DNA of 8,302 bases. Origin: Clostridia bacterium (GTDB lineage Bacteria; CBDUZB01; JAGLHV01). Numbering within the stretch: position 1 is the first letter of the stretch; each line of letters starts with the position of its first letter. The notes beneath the pieces are model-generated. The model searched no databases. It had not been told where the DNA came from and was given only the letters and a program-made list of their open reading frames with translations. Positions 1-5,292 of this stretch are shown here, in pieces. The DNA lies in the NCBI GenBank assembly GCA_030595925.1, contig JAUVLC010000105.1:1-8302 (forward strand), in the 5' to 3' direction. Position numbers and translations under genes: made by a program.

Positions 1-204
1 AATACTGTATTCAGTCGTTCCTCTTCCTTCAAAAATTAAAGCAATAATTTTCCCAAGAGAAATACCGGTCGAACCGACACAAAGAGAAAAAATACTTATA
101 CTCACAAGGCCTGCACACAAAATAATTATCCATCCCATCCAGTTGTATAATTTCTTATCCACAGCATTGAAAAATTTACTTTTAAAATTCCCAATTAAAT
201 TCAT
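1..204 (-). CDS. btuC: Cobalamin/iron-chelate ABC importer permease, BtuC/FecCD type (N-terminal 68 residues, cut by window edge)
   Basis: This is the 5' part of an inner-membrane permease that would pass the substrate delivered by the binding protein encoded just upstream. The ATG at 204 has an AAAGGA ribosome site at the usual distance, and the frame stays open to base 1. A short cytoplasmic start with K and N residues leads into one hydrophobic helix (about residues 23-43, WMGWIIILCAG onward). Then comes GSTGISLGKIIALIF, which matches the early FecCD pattern G-x-x-x-I-(S/P)-x-x-x-I. The RLPR motif that normally follows is outside the window. The gene overlaps the 3' end of btuF by 23 bases, so translation is probably coupled. 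The family is assigned from this short piece plus the BtuF neighbour and the upstream B12 riboswitch; a siderophore or haem permease would look the same here. Confidence 0.8.
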   Translation of the reverse strand, partial: MNLIGNFKSKFFNAVDKKLYNWMGWIIILCAGLVSISIFSLCVGSTGISLGKIIALIFEGRGTTEYSI

Positions 205-1054
205 TTTGTTTTCCTTTTATTAATTCCGGATTCAGTATTTCTGCTATTTCTTTTAAGGTCTCTACAAAACTTAGCGGCGTGGGACTACAAAGAGCATACG
301 AATTAATAATATAAATTCTATTATTCATTACTGCGTTTATCGTTTTATATTTTTGCCAAATTCCTTTCTCCTCTTCTCCGATAATTCCCATAGTTGCAAT
401 AATAATTACCTCGGGATTGTCATTGAGCACTTTTTCCCGGCTGTAAAACCCTGATTTTACCCTGCCCGCAACATTTATTCCTCCGGCAAGGTTGATAAAA
501 TCATGTACAAAAGAATCCTTATTTACCGTAAATAAGGGATTGGCTCCTACCTGAACAAAAACCATCCTTTTAGGGAAATATTTAACTGCCTTTTTTATTA
601 TTTCCACTTCATTTCGGGCAACAATCACTATTTCTTCCGCTTTTTGTTTTCTTCCAACAATTTCCCCTAATTGCAAAAACTGTATATTGAGCTGGTTAAA
701 ATCCTTAGCTAAAGAAAAACGAATTACCCTTATTCCGAGTTTTTTTAATTTTTTAGTATATCTAAAGTCGGTTAAAGGCGTTGCCAAAACTAAATCAGGA
801 TTAAGGCTTACTACCTTTTCTAAATTAATCTCTATTACCGTTCCCACCTTTTCTTTATTCTCTGCCTCCTTTGGCCTCTTACAAAAAACCGTACACCCCA
901 CGAGCCTATCCTGCACCCCTAACAAATAAAGCTGTTCGGTTATAGCCGGCCCCAGAGAAATAATCCTTTGGTTTTTTTCGCCTAAACCTTCTCCGGCTTT
1001 TAAAGGCAAACAAACAACTAACGCAATCAAATTAAATAATAATATTATTTTCAT
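182..1054 (-). CDS. btuF: Periplasmic cobalamin (or related chelate) binding protein, BtuF-like
   Basis: A 290-residue class III (PF01497-type) solute-binding protein of normal family length. Residues 1-20 form a signal peptide: K2, a hydrophobic core (IILLFNLIALVVCL), and probable cleavage after LKA. C15 lies in LVVC, which is not a good lipobox, so a soluble periplasmic protein is more likely than a lipoprotein. The N-terminal lobe starts with RIISLGPAITEQLYLLGVQD, then VGC..FCKRP and VSLNPDLVLA, all typical of BtuF/FhuD proteins. The second lobe carries VFVQVGANPLFTV, FINLAGGINVA and NPEVIII. The cobalamin assignment rests on the B12 riboswitch upstream and the btuC-type permease that follows with a 23-base overlap. 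Start choice is uncertain: the ATG at 1054 has no close ribosome site, whereas a strong GGAGG (1082-1086) sits 9 bases before an in-frame ATT at 1072. Confidence 0.87.
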   Translation of the reverse strand: MKIILLFNLIALVVCLPLKAGEGLGEKNQRIISLGPAITEQLYLLGVQDRLVGCTVFCKRPKEAENKEKVGTVIEINLEKVVSLNPDLVLATPLTDFRYTKKLKKLGIRVIRFSLAKDFNQLNIQFLQLGEIVGRKQKAEEIVIVARNEVEIIKKAVKYFPKRMVFVQVGANPLFTVNKDSFVHDFINLAGGINVAGRVKSGFYSREKVLNDNPEVIIIATMGIIGEEEKGIWQKYKTINAVMNNRIYIINSYALCSPTPLSFVETLKEIAEILNPELIKGKQNEFNWEF

Positions 1055-1081
1055 TTTTTTAGTAAAATAAATGATTTTCTT

Positions 1082-1086
1082 CCTCC
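1082..1086 (-). promoter_or_regulatory. Ribosome binding site that questions the btuF start
   Basis: Read on the minus strand, CGGAGGA is the best ribosome site in the btuF leader. It lies 27 bases from the ATG at 1054, too far for normal use. In the same frame it is 9 bases from an ATT codon (1072-1070) and 6 from an ATC codon. Starting at ATT would add MYFTKK before the annotated methionine and give a more positive signal-peptide n-region. A TAA lies in frame just upstream of the GGAGG. Confidence 0.45.
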
Positions 1087-1107
1087 GTTAGACAATAAAC
1101 AAAATAC

Positions 1108-1163
1108 AGTCCATAGATAAAAAAAGAAACAAAAGTCCATAGTCAACAGTCCATAGTCCATAG
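1108..1163. repeat. AGTCCATAG repeat cluster
   Basis: The 9-base unit AGTCCATAG occurs at 1108-1116, 1134-1142, 1148-1156 and 1155-1163, the last two overlapping by two bases; a related ATAGTCCATC is at 1301-1310. Spacing is irregular, so this is neither CRISPR nor a simple tandem array. It lies in the untranslated leader of btuF. Confidence 0.7.
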
Positions 1164-1479
1164 ATTACAGATAACAGACAAAAAATAAACGACAGACACA
1201 AAGACAGAAACTACAGTTATGAGTTATTAGTTATGAGTTAACTACAAAAACAACTACCAAAACAAATACTAAATACTAAATTCAAAATAAAAGACAGTCT
1301 ATAGTCCATCCACCTTATCTCCTCCAGAGGCGGACAAACGCCTAAGGCGAAACGAGACTTCCGCTCCGCTTCAGCAAAGTTGAAAGATAAAGACGGTACA
1401 TTGGTTTTATTGGTTTCAATTAGTTTAAATTGGTTAAAAAAATAAAAAATAAAAACAAAGACAAATACACAGAAAAAAC

Positions 1480-1523
1480 AAAAAAATAAAGGCAAAATAT
1501 GTTTTGAACGACTTAGCAATTTT
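1480..1523. repeat. Dispersed 44-base element, copy A
   Basis: It matches 5238-5281 in the same orientation at 37 of 44 positions, and all seven differences are transitions. The shared core on the plus strand is CAAAAT(A/G)TGTTTT(G/A)AACG, followed by TTAGCAATTTT. Both copies are intergenic, ahead of a minus-strand gene and next to A-rich sequence. Confidence 0.65.
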
Positions 1524-1605
1524 AGTGAAAATTAGCGTTTAAAAAATGATAAAAATCCGGAATTTTCTAAGAAAGGAATATAGAAAAGTAAAATCTACAA
1601 TAGGC

Positions 1606-1642
1606 TAAAATAAAAAACCCTCACTCTTAGATTAAGTGAGGG
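1606..1642 (-). terminator. Intrinsic terminator of the cobalamin riboswitch
   Basis: On the minus strand, CCCTCACT (1642-1635) pairs perfectly with AGTGAGGG (1625-1618) around a 9-base loop, followed at once by six Ts, then ATTTT (1617-1607). It sits directly downstream of the aptamer, so it is the OFF state of the switch. The 5' arm is shared with the antiterminator hairpin. Confidence 0.88.
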
Positions 1643-1670
1643 AAATAAAAACCTATATTTTTCTTCCCTC
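1638..1670 (-). promoter_or_regulatory. Antiterminator hairpin of the riboswitch
   Basis: GAGGGAAG (1670-1663) can pair with TTTCCCTC (1645-1638), one pair being G-U. The stem continues past an A-A mismatch with four A-T pairs. Its 3' arm uses the same CCCTC bases that start the terminator, so the two hairpins exclude each other. A small competing hairpin, TCTTC-GAGG-GAAGA (1675-1662), could hide the GAGGGAAG arm and act as an anti-antiterminator. The structures were drawn by hand, without energies. Confidence 0.7.
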
Positions 1671-1679
1671 GAAGATATT

Positions 1680-1860
1680 CCTGCTAACGGATGATCGACC
1701 GGGCTTGTTTCATACTAAACTCAACAAATTCACAGAAAATATCTATAATATTTTAGCGTAATCTTGTCATCTTTTTTCTGCGTAATCTGCGGTTATGAAA
1801 CATTACCGTTGCGGGGCAGCATCCCGAATCTCACGGGAATTTCCTCCACCCATCAGTTAA
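1680..1860 (-). promoter_or_regulatory. Cobalamin (B12) riboswitch aptamer
   Basis: The minus strand carries the conserved cobalamin-aptamer core GATGCTGCCCCGCAACGGTAA (1821-1803 and adjoining bases), comparable to the E. coli btuB leader's GCTGACGCGCAGCGGTAA. Just before it is the TCCCG-loop-CGGGA hairpin (about 1839-1821). The 3' side has CAAGCCCGG (1707-1699), matching the AAGCCCG of the B12 box. The ends close by TAAC.GATG (1859-1851) pairing with CATC.GTTA (1693-1685), with one mismatch. A peripheral arm is closed by GTTTCATA/TATGAAAC (1801-1794 with 1714-1707) and contains an unusual repeat-like insert. It lies between a strong promoter and a terminator and should repress btuF-btuC when B12 is plentiful. 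Which corrinoid is preferred cannot be read by eye. Confidence 0.9.
1756..1788. repeat. AGATTACGC direct repeat inside the riboswitch arm
   Basis: On the minus strand AGATTACGC occurs twice, at 1788-1780 and 1764-1756, 24 bases apart, within the apical part of the peripheral arm. With the flanking CCGCAG and the TTTTCTGTGAA that follows, it resembles a dispersed-repeat unit rather than conserved aptamer sequence. Confidence 0.6.
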
Positions 1861-1876
1861 ATTTTTTCGTTGATTA

Positions 1877-1905
1877 ATTGTAAACTTTTAATATTTTCCT
1901 GTCAA
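1877..1905 (-). promoter_or_regulatory. Sigma-70 type promoter driving the riboswitch and btu genes
   Basis: A perfect -35 box TTGACA (1905-1900) and a -10 box TACAAT (1882-1877, one mismatch to consensus) are separated by exactly 17 bases. Transcription should begin near 1868-1871, about ten bases before the closing stem of the aptamer. It starts about 30 bases after the stop codon of the DUF2784 gene, and no terminator is seen between, so read-through from that operon into the riboswitch is possible. Confidence 0.87.
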
Positions 1906-1935
1906 CAATTTTTTCCAGAGGACGGTCAACAAAAT

Positions 1936-2391
1936 TCAAACATTGTCTTTATTTTCCTTTTTTATTCCTTTTAACATTTTCTTAAAAAGCATATTTATTT
2001 TTTCAGGTGGCCGGATAACAAAAACTACTAAAGTAAACACAGCGATAAACAACGTCGGTATTTGTATTATTAATGGATTAACATTGGGATAAACTAACTT
2101 TTCTATATAATAAACGATAAAAAATGAATCAGGATAAATTGAAGTTTGACTATAATTCATCCGAAGATGGTTTTCAAAAATAGTCAACGGGCAATATTTA
2201 TCAAAAATATTCAAAGAGCCAACATAAAAAATGCCTAACAAGTGCAATGTCCTGAATACCCACCGACCCAGAAATTTTTTGTTCTTCGTTAAGAAAACAG
2301 TATAAAATGTAAATACAAATCCTACCAACATAAACACTATCCAAAAAAGGTGAAAAATTAAAATTATATCAGCTAATAGCTTATAAATCAT
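1936..2391 (-). CDS. DUF2784 family membrane protein
   Basis: I recognise this as DUF2784, a small integral membrane family of unknown function. With the ATG at 2391 it has 151 residues. The pattern fits the family: YKLLADIILIFHLFWIVFMLVG (residues 3-24, first helix with the conserved LAD and H14), LHLLGI (49-54), then the signature CPLTIFENHLR (67-77) with C67, E73, N74 and R77, followed by a tyrosine-rich YPDSFFIVYYIEKLVYP (86-102). A last helix spans about 107-127 and the tail is lysine-rich. About four membrane segments are expected. The start at 2391 is preferred over an upstream in-frame ATG at 2430, because AAGGA lies 5-6 bases before it and it avoids overlapping the upstream gene. It is the third gene of an operon, 8 bases after the Lnt-like gene. 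C67 and E73 look like functional residues, but no activity can be named. Confidence 0.8.
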   Translation of the reverse strand: MIYKLLADIILIFHLFWIVFMLVGFVFTFYTVFLTKNKKFLGRWVFRTLHLLGIFYVGSLNIFDKYCPLTIFENHLRMNYSQTSIYPDSFFIVYYIEKLVYPNVNPLIIQIPTLFIAVFTLVVFVIRPPEKINMLFKKMLKGIKKENKDNV

Positions 2392-2399
2392 TTTATTCC

Positions 2400-3830
2400 T
2401 TAATAAATAGCTCTGTTTTTCTTTTTCCAAATACCAATCATAACGATTAAAACAATCATAATCTGGCTTAAATAAGGTAACAAGTATCCACCCTTTACAT
2501 AAAAAGTTTTTTTGCTTAGCAAAGGAACTTCGTAATCAATTATTCCTTCTTTACCCGATTCAATCTGTTCTAAAATATCTCCCCGGGGACTTATAATCAT
2601 AGAAATTCCAGGGGCAGCAGCTCTTACTAAAAAACGGCCTGTTTCTACCGCTCGAAATGGTATCATCATGGCATGCTGAATATGTTGGGCTTTACTCCAA
2701 CTTGAGCCATCTAATGCCGGATTAATTAAAACCTCAGCCCCTTTTCTAACCAAATTTCCGGAAACATCCTGATAAGTAAAATCATAACATATTCCTACAC
2801 CAAATGTGCCTATCCGGGTTTTAAATGTAGGATAACCGGATCCTGCTTTGCCGTCTTGAAAAAATTGAACAGGATGATGTTTTTGAAATTTTCCTATTAT
2901 TTTTCCTTGAGGCGAAAATATTAAGGCAATATTGTTAAAAAAATTCTTTTTATCTCTGACTTTAAGAAATTCAACACATCCAAAAATAAAATAGCATTTG
3001 GTTTTCTCAATGAAATCCAATATTTTATTTTTTAGTTCAGGATTTTGCAAGGGTGAATCAAAAACCGAATATTCGGGAAATACAATTACAGATTTCTTTT
3101 TCATCGGCGAATTTAAGGCGAAATTCAAACATTTATCAAAATCATTTTCGACCTGCACCAACCTGAAAGAAACTTTTTTACCATCATCTAAAGTTACAGC
3201 CTGCTTGTTTGAATATAAAGCAAACATTATAATCATTATTGAAATAAAAAACACTATTATCCGGGTTTTTATGTCTTTATATTTAAACAATAAGAGCAAA
3301 AGCACACCTACACATAAAACAACAGCCGAAACACCATAAACCCCTATATATCTTGCCATCATCAAGAAATATTTATTACTATGTTGTGTATATCCTAATG
3401 ATAGCCAGCCAAACTTAAGTTTCCACTGTTCACTTTTAAAAAACTCAACAGCTATCCAGATAACCGGGGAAAACATTAGTGCAAATCGATAATTATAATA
3501 TTTTTGTACTAAACTAAATAATAAGGCAAAAATACCAATAAATGCCGCTAAAATACAGTAAAGAGAAAGGGAAAACAAATTAAAGACAAGAAACAGCCAA
3601 AATAAAGAAATAGTGTAAGTGATGAAACCAAAAACAATTCCCATTCTAAAAGAAACAAGAATAGATTTACCTTTTAAAACAATTAATAAAGGAATTAAAG
3701 AAAAAAAACCAAGCAGGAAATAGCCATAGGGTGGCATAGACAATATAAAAAAACCACATCCAACAAGCATGATTAAGAATTCTTTTAGGGTAATTTCCAT
3801 CTTAAAAAAATTTGTTACTAATTTTTTCAT
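2400..3830 (-). CDS. lnt: Divergent apolipoprotein N-acyltransferase (Lnt-like)
   Basis: A 476-residue membrane protein with the Lnt layout. Residues 14-205 form several hydrophobic helices (including MPPYGYFLLGFFSLIPLL, 32-49, typical of Lnt). A periplasmic nitrilase-fold domain spans about 215-435, and one final helix lies at 449-468. The nitrilase triad is present: E253 in FPEYS, K317 in QKHHP and C348 in GICYD. Lnt transfers an acyl chain to the N-terminal cysteine of lipoproteins. Two pocket residues differ from E. coli Lnt: the acidic residue after ICY is D350 instead of E389, and the E343 position after KHHxVxF reads Q325. The usual SNDAWFG-like segment reads INPALDGSSW. The ATG overlaps the upstream stop as ATGA, so translation is probably coupled; its own ribosome site is poor, and M11 (3800) is an alternative start with no better site. 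A related membrane nitrilase with another acceptor cannot be excluded. Confidence 0.85.
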   Translation of the reverse strand: MKKLVTNFFKMEITLKEFLIMLVGCGFFILSMPPYGYFLLGFFSLIPLLIVLKGKSILVSFRMGIVFGFITYTISLFWLFLVFNLFSLSLYCILAAFIGIFALLFSLVQKYYNYRFALMFSPVIWIAVEFFKSEQWKLKFGWLSLGYTQHSNKYFLMMARYIGVYGVSAVVLCVGVLLLLLFKYKDIKTRIIVFFISIMIIMFALYSNKQAVTLDDGKKVSFRLVQVENDFDKCLNFALNSPMKKKSVIVFPEYSVFDSPLQNPELKNKILDFIEKTKCYFIFGCVEFLKVRDKKNFFNNIALIFSPQGKIIGKFQKHHPVQFFQDGKAGSGYPTFKTRIGTFGVGICYDFTYQDVSGNLVRKGAEVLINPALDGSSWSKAQHIQHAMMIPFRAVETGRFLVRAAAPGISMIISPRGDILEQIESGKEGIIDYEVPLLSKKTFYVKGGYLLPYLSQIMIVLIVMIGIWKKKNRAIY

Positions 3831-4480
3831 AAAGCAAGCATTTCCTTATCATTTTTTTTCTTTTTTAAACAAATTTTTATAAAACTAAACAAAGCAAGAA
3901 ATTCTCCCGTAAAAAAAAGTTCCCAGCGATAACGAAAAGGCATCTGATGAGCAATTACCTGAGGCCAATCCAGGATGAAAGAAACAAAAATAATCAAACC
4001 GGAACAGAAGATTAAAAACCAATCGGTTTTACCTGGTTTAAGCATATATCCCTTACTATCTAAGCACACTATAATTAAGGCAAAGGCAATCATAGTCAAA
4101 GAAACTATTATCGGAGCAAGAACCGGAGCCACCCAGGGGCCGGGGATTAAAAAAAGAATATCTTTGGTAAGTAATGAAGCAGGCCAATTTAAAGTTACTT
4201 TAAGCCAGACATAATAGAAAATATCCCAAATTCCAAAATTATAAAGAAAACAAGAAATCCTCTGACGGAAAGTTTTTCCGGTAAGAAGAGCTAAGTTAAC
4301 AAGCATAATGATTGTTGCTGCTTCCCTGGCTATTTCGGTAAAAAGAATATTTACGGGGATATCTTTTAGGGGAAAACAAAAACCTTCCGGATAAATAATT
4401 TCCCTCAAATAAACAACCACCGCTGCTTCTACAAATCCCATAGCAATACCAAAAAAAGTAAGGGAAATAAGTTTTCGCAT
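3827..4480 (-). CDS. Uncharacterised six-helix membrane protein, first gene of the lnt operon
   Basis: I do not recognise a named family. The 217-residue product has about six hydrophobic segments (near 7-25, 44-66, 76-95, 107-140, 153-170 and 187-204). Charged and aromatic residues sit inside or at the edge of these: E18 in GFVEAAVVVYLR, E49/R52/E53 in TEIAREAATIIML, W85-D86 in GIWDIFYYVWLK, N98-W99-P100, P113-G-P-W116, and D171-W172-P. Such a pattern is more like a membrane enzyme or cofactor protein than a simple pore, but this is inference. The start is well supported by GGGGAGG 8 bases before the ATG. It overlaps the Lnt-like gene by 4 bases, and DUF2784 follows, so a role in envelope lipid or lipoprotein handling is a reasonable guess. 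The C-terminus is a lysine-rich cytoplasmic tail. Confidence 0.75.
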   Translation of the reverse strand: MRKLISLTFFGIAMGFVEAAVVVYLREIIYPEGFCFPLKDIPVNILFTEIAREAATIIMLVNLALLTGKTFRQRISCFLYNFGIWDIFYYVWLKVTLNWPASLLTKDILFLIPGPWVAPVLAPIIVSLTMIAFALIIVCLDSKGYMLKPGKTDWFLIFCSGLIIFVSFILDWPQVIAHQMPFRYRWELFFTGEFLALFSFIKICLKKKKNDKEMLAL

Positions 4481-4579
4481 AAAATGAACCTCCCCACAGA
4501 AAACTGCTGAATATCAATCAATGTTACTCCTGCAAAAGTAGGAGTCTATTCCTATAAATCCTCGCTTTCCAGACTCTAT

Positions 4580-4602
4580 CATAATCAATGTAGTTGCCCA
4601 AT
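4580..4602 (-). repeat. 23-base dispersed repeat, copy 1
   Basis: Read on the minus strand, this is identical over 23 bases to 7364-7386 on the plus strand (core GGGCAACTACATTGATTATG). Both copies are intergenic and beside structured, palindrome-rich sequence. Confidence 0.8.
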
Positions 4603-4605
4603 TTA

Positions 4606-4729
4606 CTTGTCCGCCAGTCTGTTTGGAGGATTGGGAGGAACGGATAATAACAATGCCTCATAAAAGCAGAATAGTAACACAGTCAACAAGTGCAAAATGC
4701 CCCACCTTAAAAAAAAATTGGCGGACAAG
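4606..4729. repeat. Inverted repeat CTTGTCCGCC ... GGCGGACAAG
   Basis: Exact 10-base inverted repeats at 4606-4615 and 4720-4729 enclose 104 bases with no coding signal. The GTCCGCC motif recurs in the palindrome at 7112-7130, so these belong to one repeat vocabulary. It could be a small non-autonomous element, but no target-site duplication is evident. Confidence 0.5.
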
Positions 4730-4770
4730 CAGACAATATATTGTATTTTGCAAAAATCTTTTCTCTTCAA

Positions 4771-5187
4771 TCATTCACCGATAATTTTTACCAAAATGCG
4801 TTTTCTTCTTTGCCCATCAAATTCCCCGTAAAATATCTGCTCCCAGGGCCCAAAATCAAGTTTTCCACCAGTTACGGCTACCACTACTTCCCTCCCCATA
4901 AAGGTTCTTTTCAAATGAGAATCAGCATTATCCTCACCTGTTAAATTATGTTTATATCTATCTTTTCCATAAGGAGCTAATTTTTCCAACAGCTCGGAAA
5001 AATCCCGGTGCAGACCCCTTTCATCATCATTAATAAAAACACTGGCGGTAATATGCATGGCATTAACCAGACAGAGGCCCTCTTTAATCTTACTTTTTTT
5101 CAAGGCAGCTTCAACCTGAGAAGTAATATTAATAAATTCCTGTCTGGTTTGAGTATTAAACCATAATTCTTCTTTGTAACTTTTCAT
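4771..5187 (-). CDS. yjbQ: YjbQ / UPF0047 family protein
   Basis: A 138-residue soluble protein matching the YjbQ (UPF0047, TIGR00149) family along its full length. Visible family features are [16 protein letters not shown] (41-56, with H45 and E56), [13 protein letters not shown] (60-72), YKHN (78-81), [14 protein letters not shown] (85-98, with D86, H91 and the G after the loop), and the C-terminal [24 protein letters not shown] (107-130), where Q117, D124 and the arginines are conserved. Members adopt a small beta-sandwich fold; weak thiamine-phosphate synthase activity has been reported for the E. coli protein, but the physiological role is not settled. I chose the ATG at 5187, 9 bases after AAGGAG; a GTG at 5193 in the same frame is only 3 bases from that site. 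About 100 bases, including a dispersed repeat, separate it from the PP-loop gene upstream. Confidence 0.92.
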   Translation of the reverse strand: MKSYKEELWFNTQTRQEFINITSQVEAALKKSKIKEGLCLVNAMHITASVFINDDERGLHRDFSELLEKLAPYGKDRYKHNLTGEDNADSHLKRTFMGREVVVAVTGGKLDFGPWEQIFYGEFDGQRRKRILVKIIGE

Positions 5188-5237
5188 CTGCACAAACTCC
5201 TTTCTCCTAAAAATTTAATCAAATTAAAAACTGTAAA

Positions 5238-5281
5238 GAAAAAATAAAAACAAAATGTGTTTTAAACGGTTTAGCAATTTT
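5238..5281. repeat. Dispersed 44-base element, copy B
   Basis: Matches 1480-1523 in the same orientation, 37 of 44 bases, with only transitions. It occupies most of the gap between the PP-loop gene and yjbQ. Translated in the frame that is open in copy A, this copy hits a stop soon after, so conservation is not at protein level. Confidence 0.65.
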
Positions 5282-5292
5282 TATATGTTTCT

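Larger units (their letters stand above)
1055..1605 (-). other. Long repeat-filled leader between riboswitch terminator and btuF
   Basis: About 550 bases separate the riboswitch terminator from btuF and hold no gene I can support. The stretch is built from short repeats: four AGTCCATAG copies (1108-1163), two TTATGAGTTA copies (1217-1240), the CGCCTAAGGCG palindrome (1339-1349) beside CCTCCAGAGGCGGAC, and a dispersed 44-base element (1480-1523). An open frame at 1238-1519 would need a TTG start inside that dispersed element. Its product is F/V-rich low-complexity sequence followed by residues encoded by the repeats, so I do not call it a gene. No second promoter close to btuF stands out. Confidence 0.6.
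4481..4770. other. Repeat-rich gap between yjbQ and the lnt operon
   Basis: No gene seen. The gap holds the hairpin ACTCCT/AGGAGT (4526-4531 with 4540-4545), an overlapping stem GAGTCT/AGACTC (4542-4547 with 4571-4576), a 23-base sequence repeated in inverse orientation at 7364-7386, and the inverted pair CTTGTCCGCC (4606-4615) / GGCGGACAAG (4720-4729). The lnt operon promoter should lie here, but I found no convincing boxes. Confidence 0.6.

Noticed and set aside
687-929. Plus-strand open frame inside btuF
   Set aside because: It is opposite a well-supported gene and resembles no protein; it is a shadow frame.
1108-1310. Possible CRISPR or tandem array
   Set aside because: The units are only 9-10 bases long, unevenly spaced and partly overlapping, with no constant repeat-spacer structure.
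1238-1519. Open frame for a 93-residue hydrophobic protein on the minus strand
   Set aside because: It needs a TTG start inside a dispersed repeat, has no ribosome site, consists of F/V-rich low-complexity sequence from an A-rich tract, and its end runs through other repeats. The related copy at 5238-5281 is not open in this frame.
2998-3339. Plus-strand open frame inside the Lnt-like gene
   Set aside because: It lies opposite the conserved nitrilase domain, has low-complexity composition and no ribosome site.
4655-4690. TTGACT ... TTATGA as promoter for the lnt operon
   Set aside because: The -35 box and 17-base gap are acceptable, but the -10 box matches consensus at only one position.
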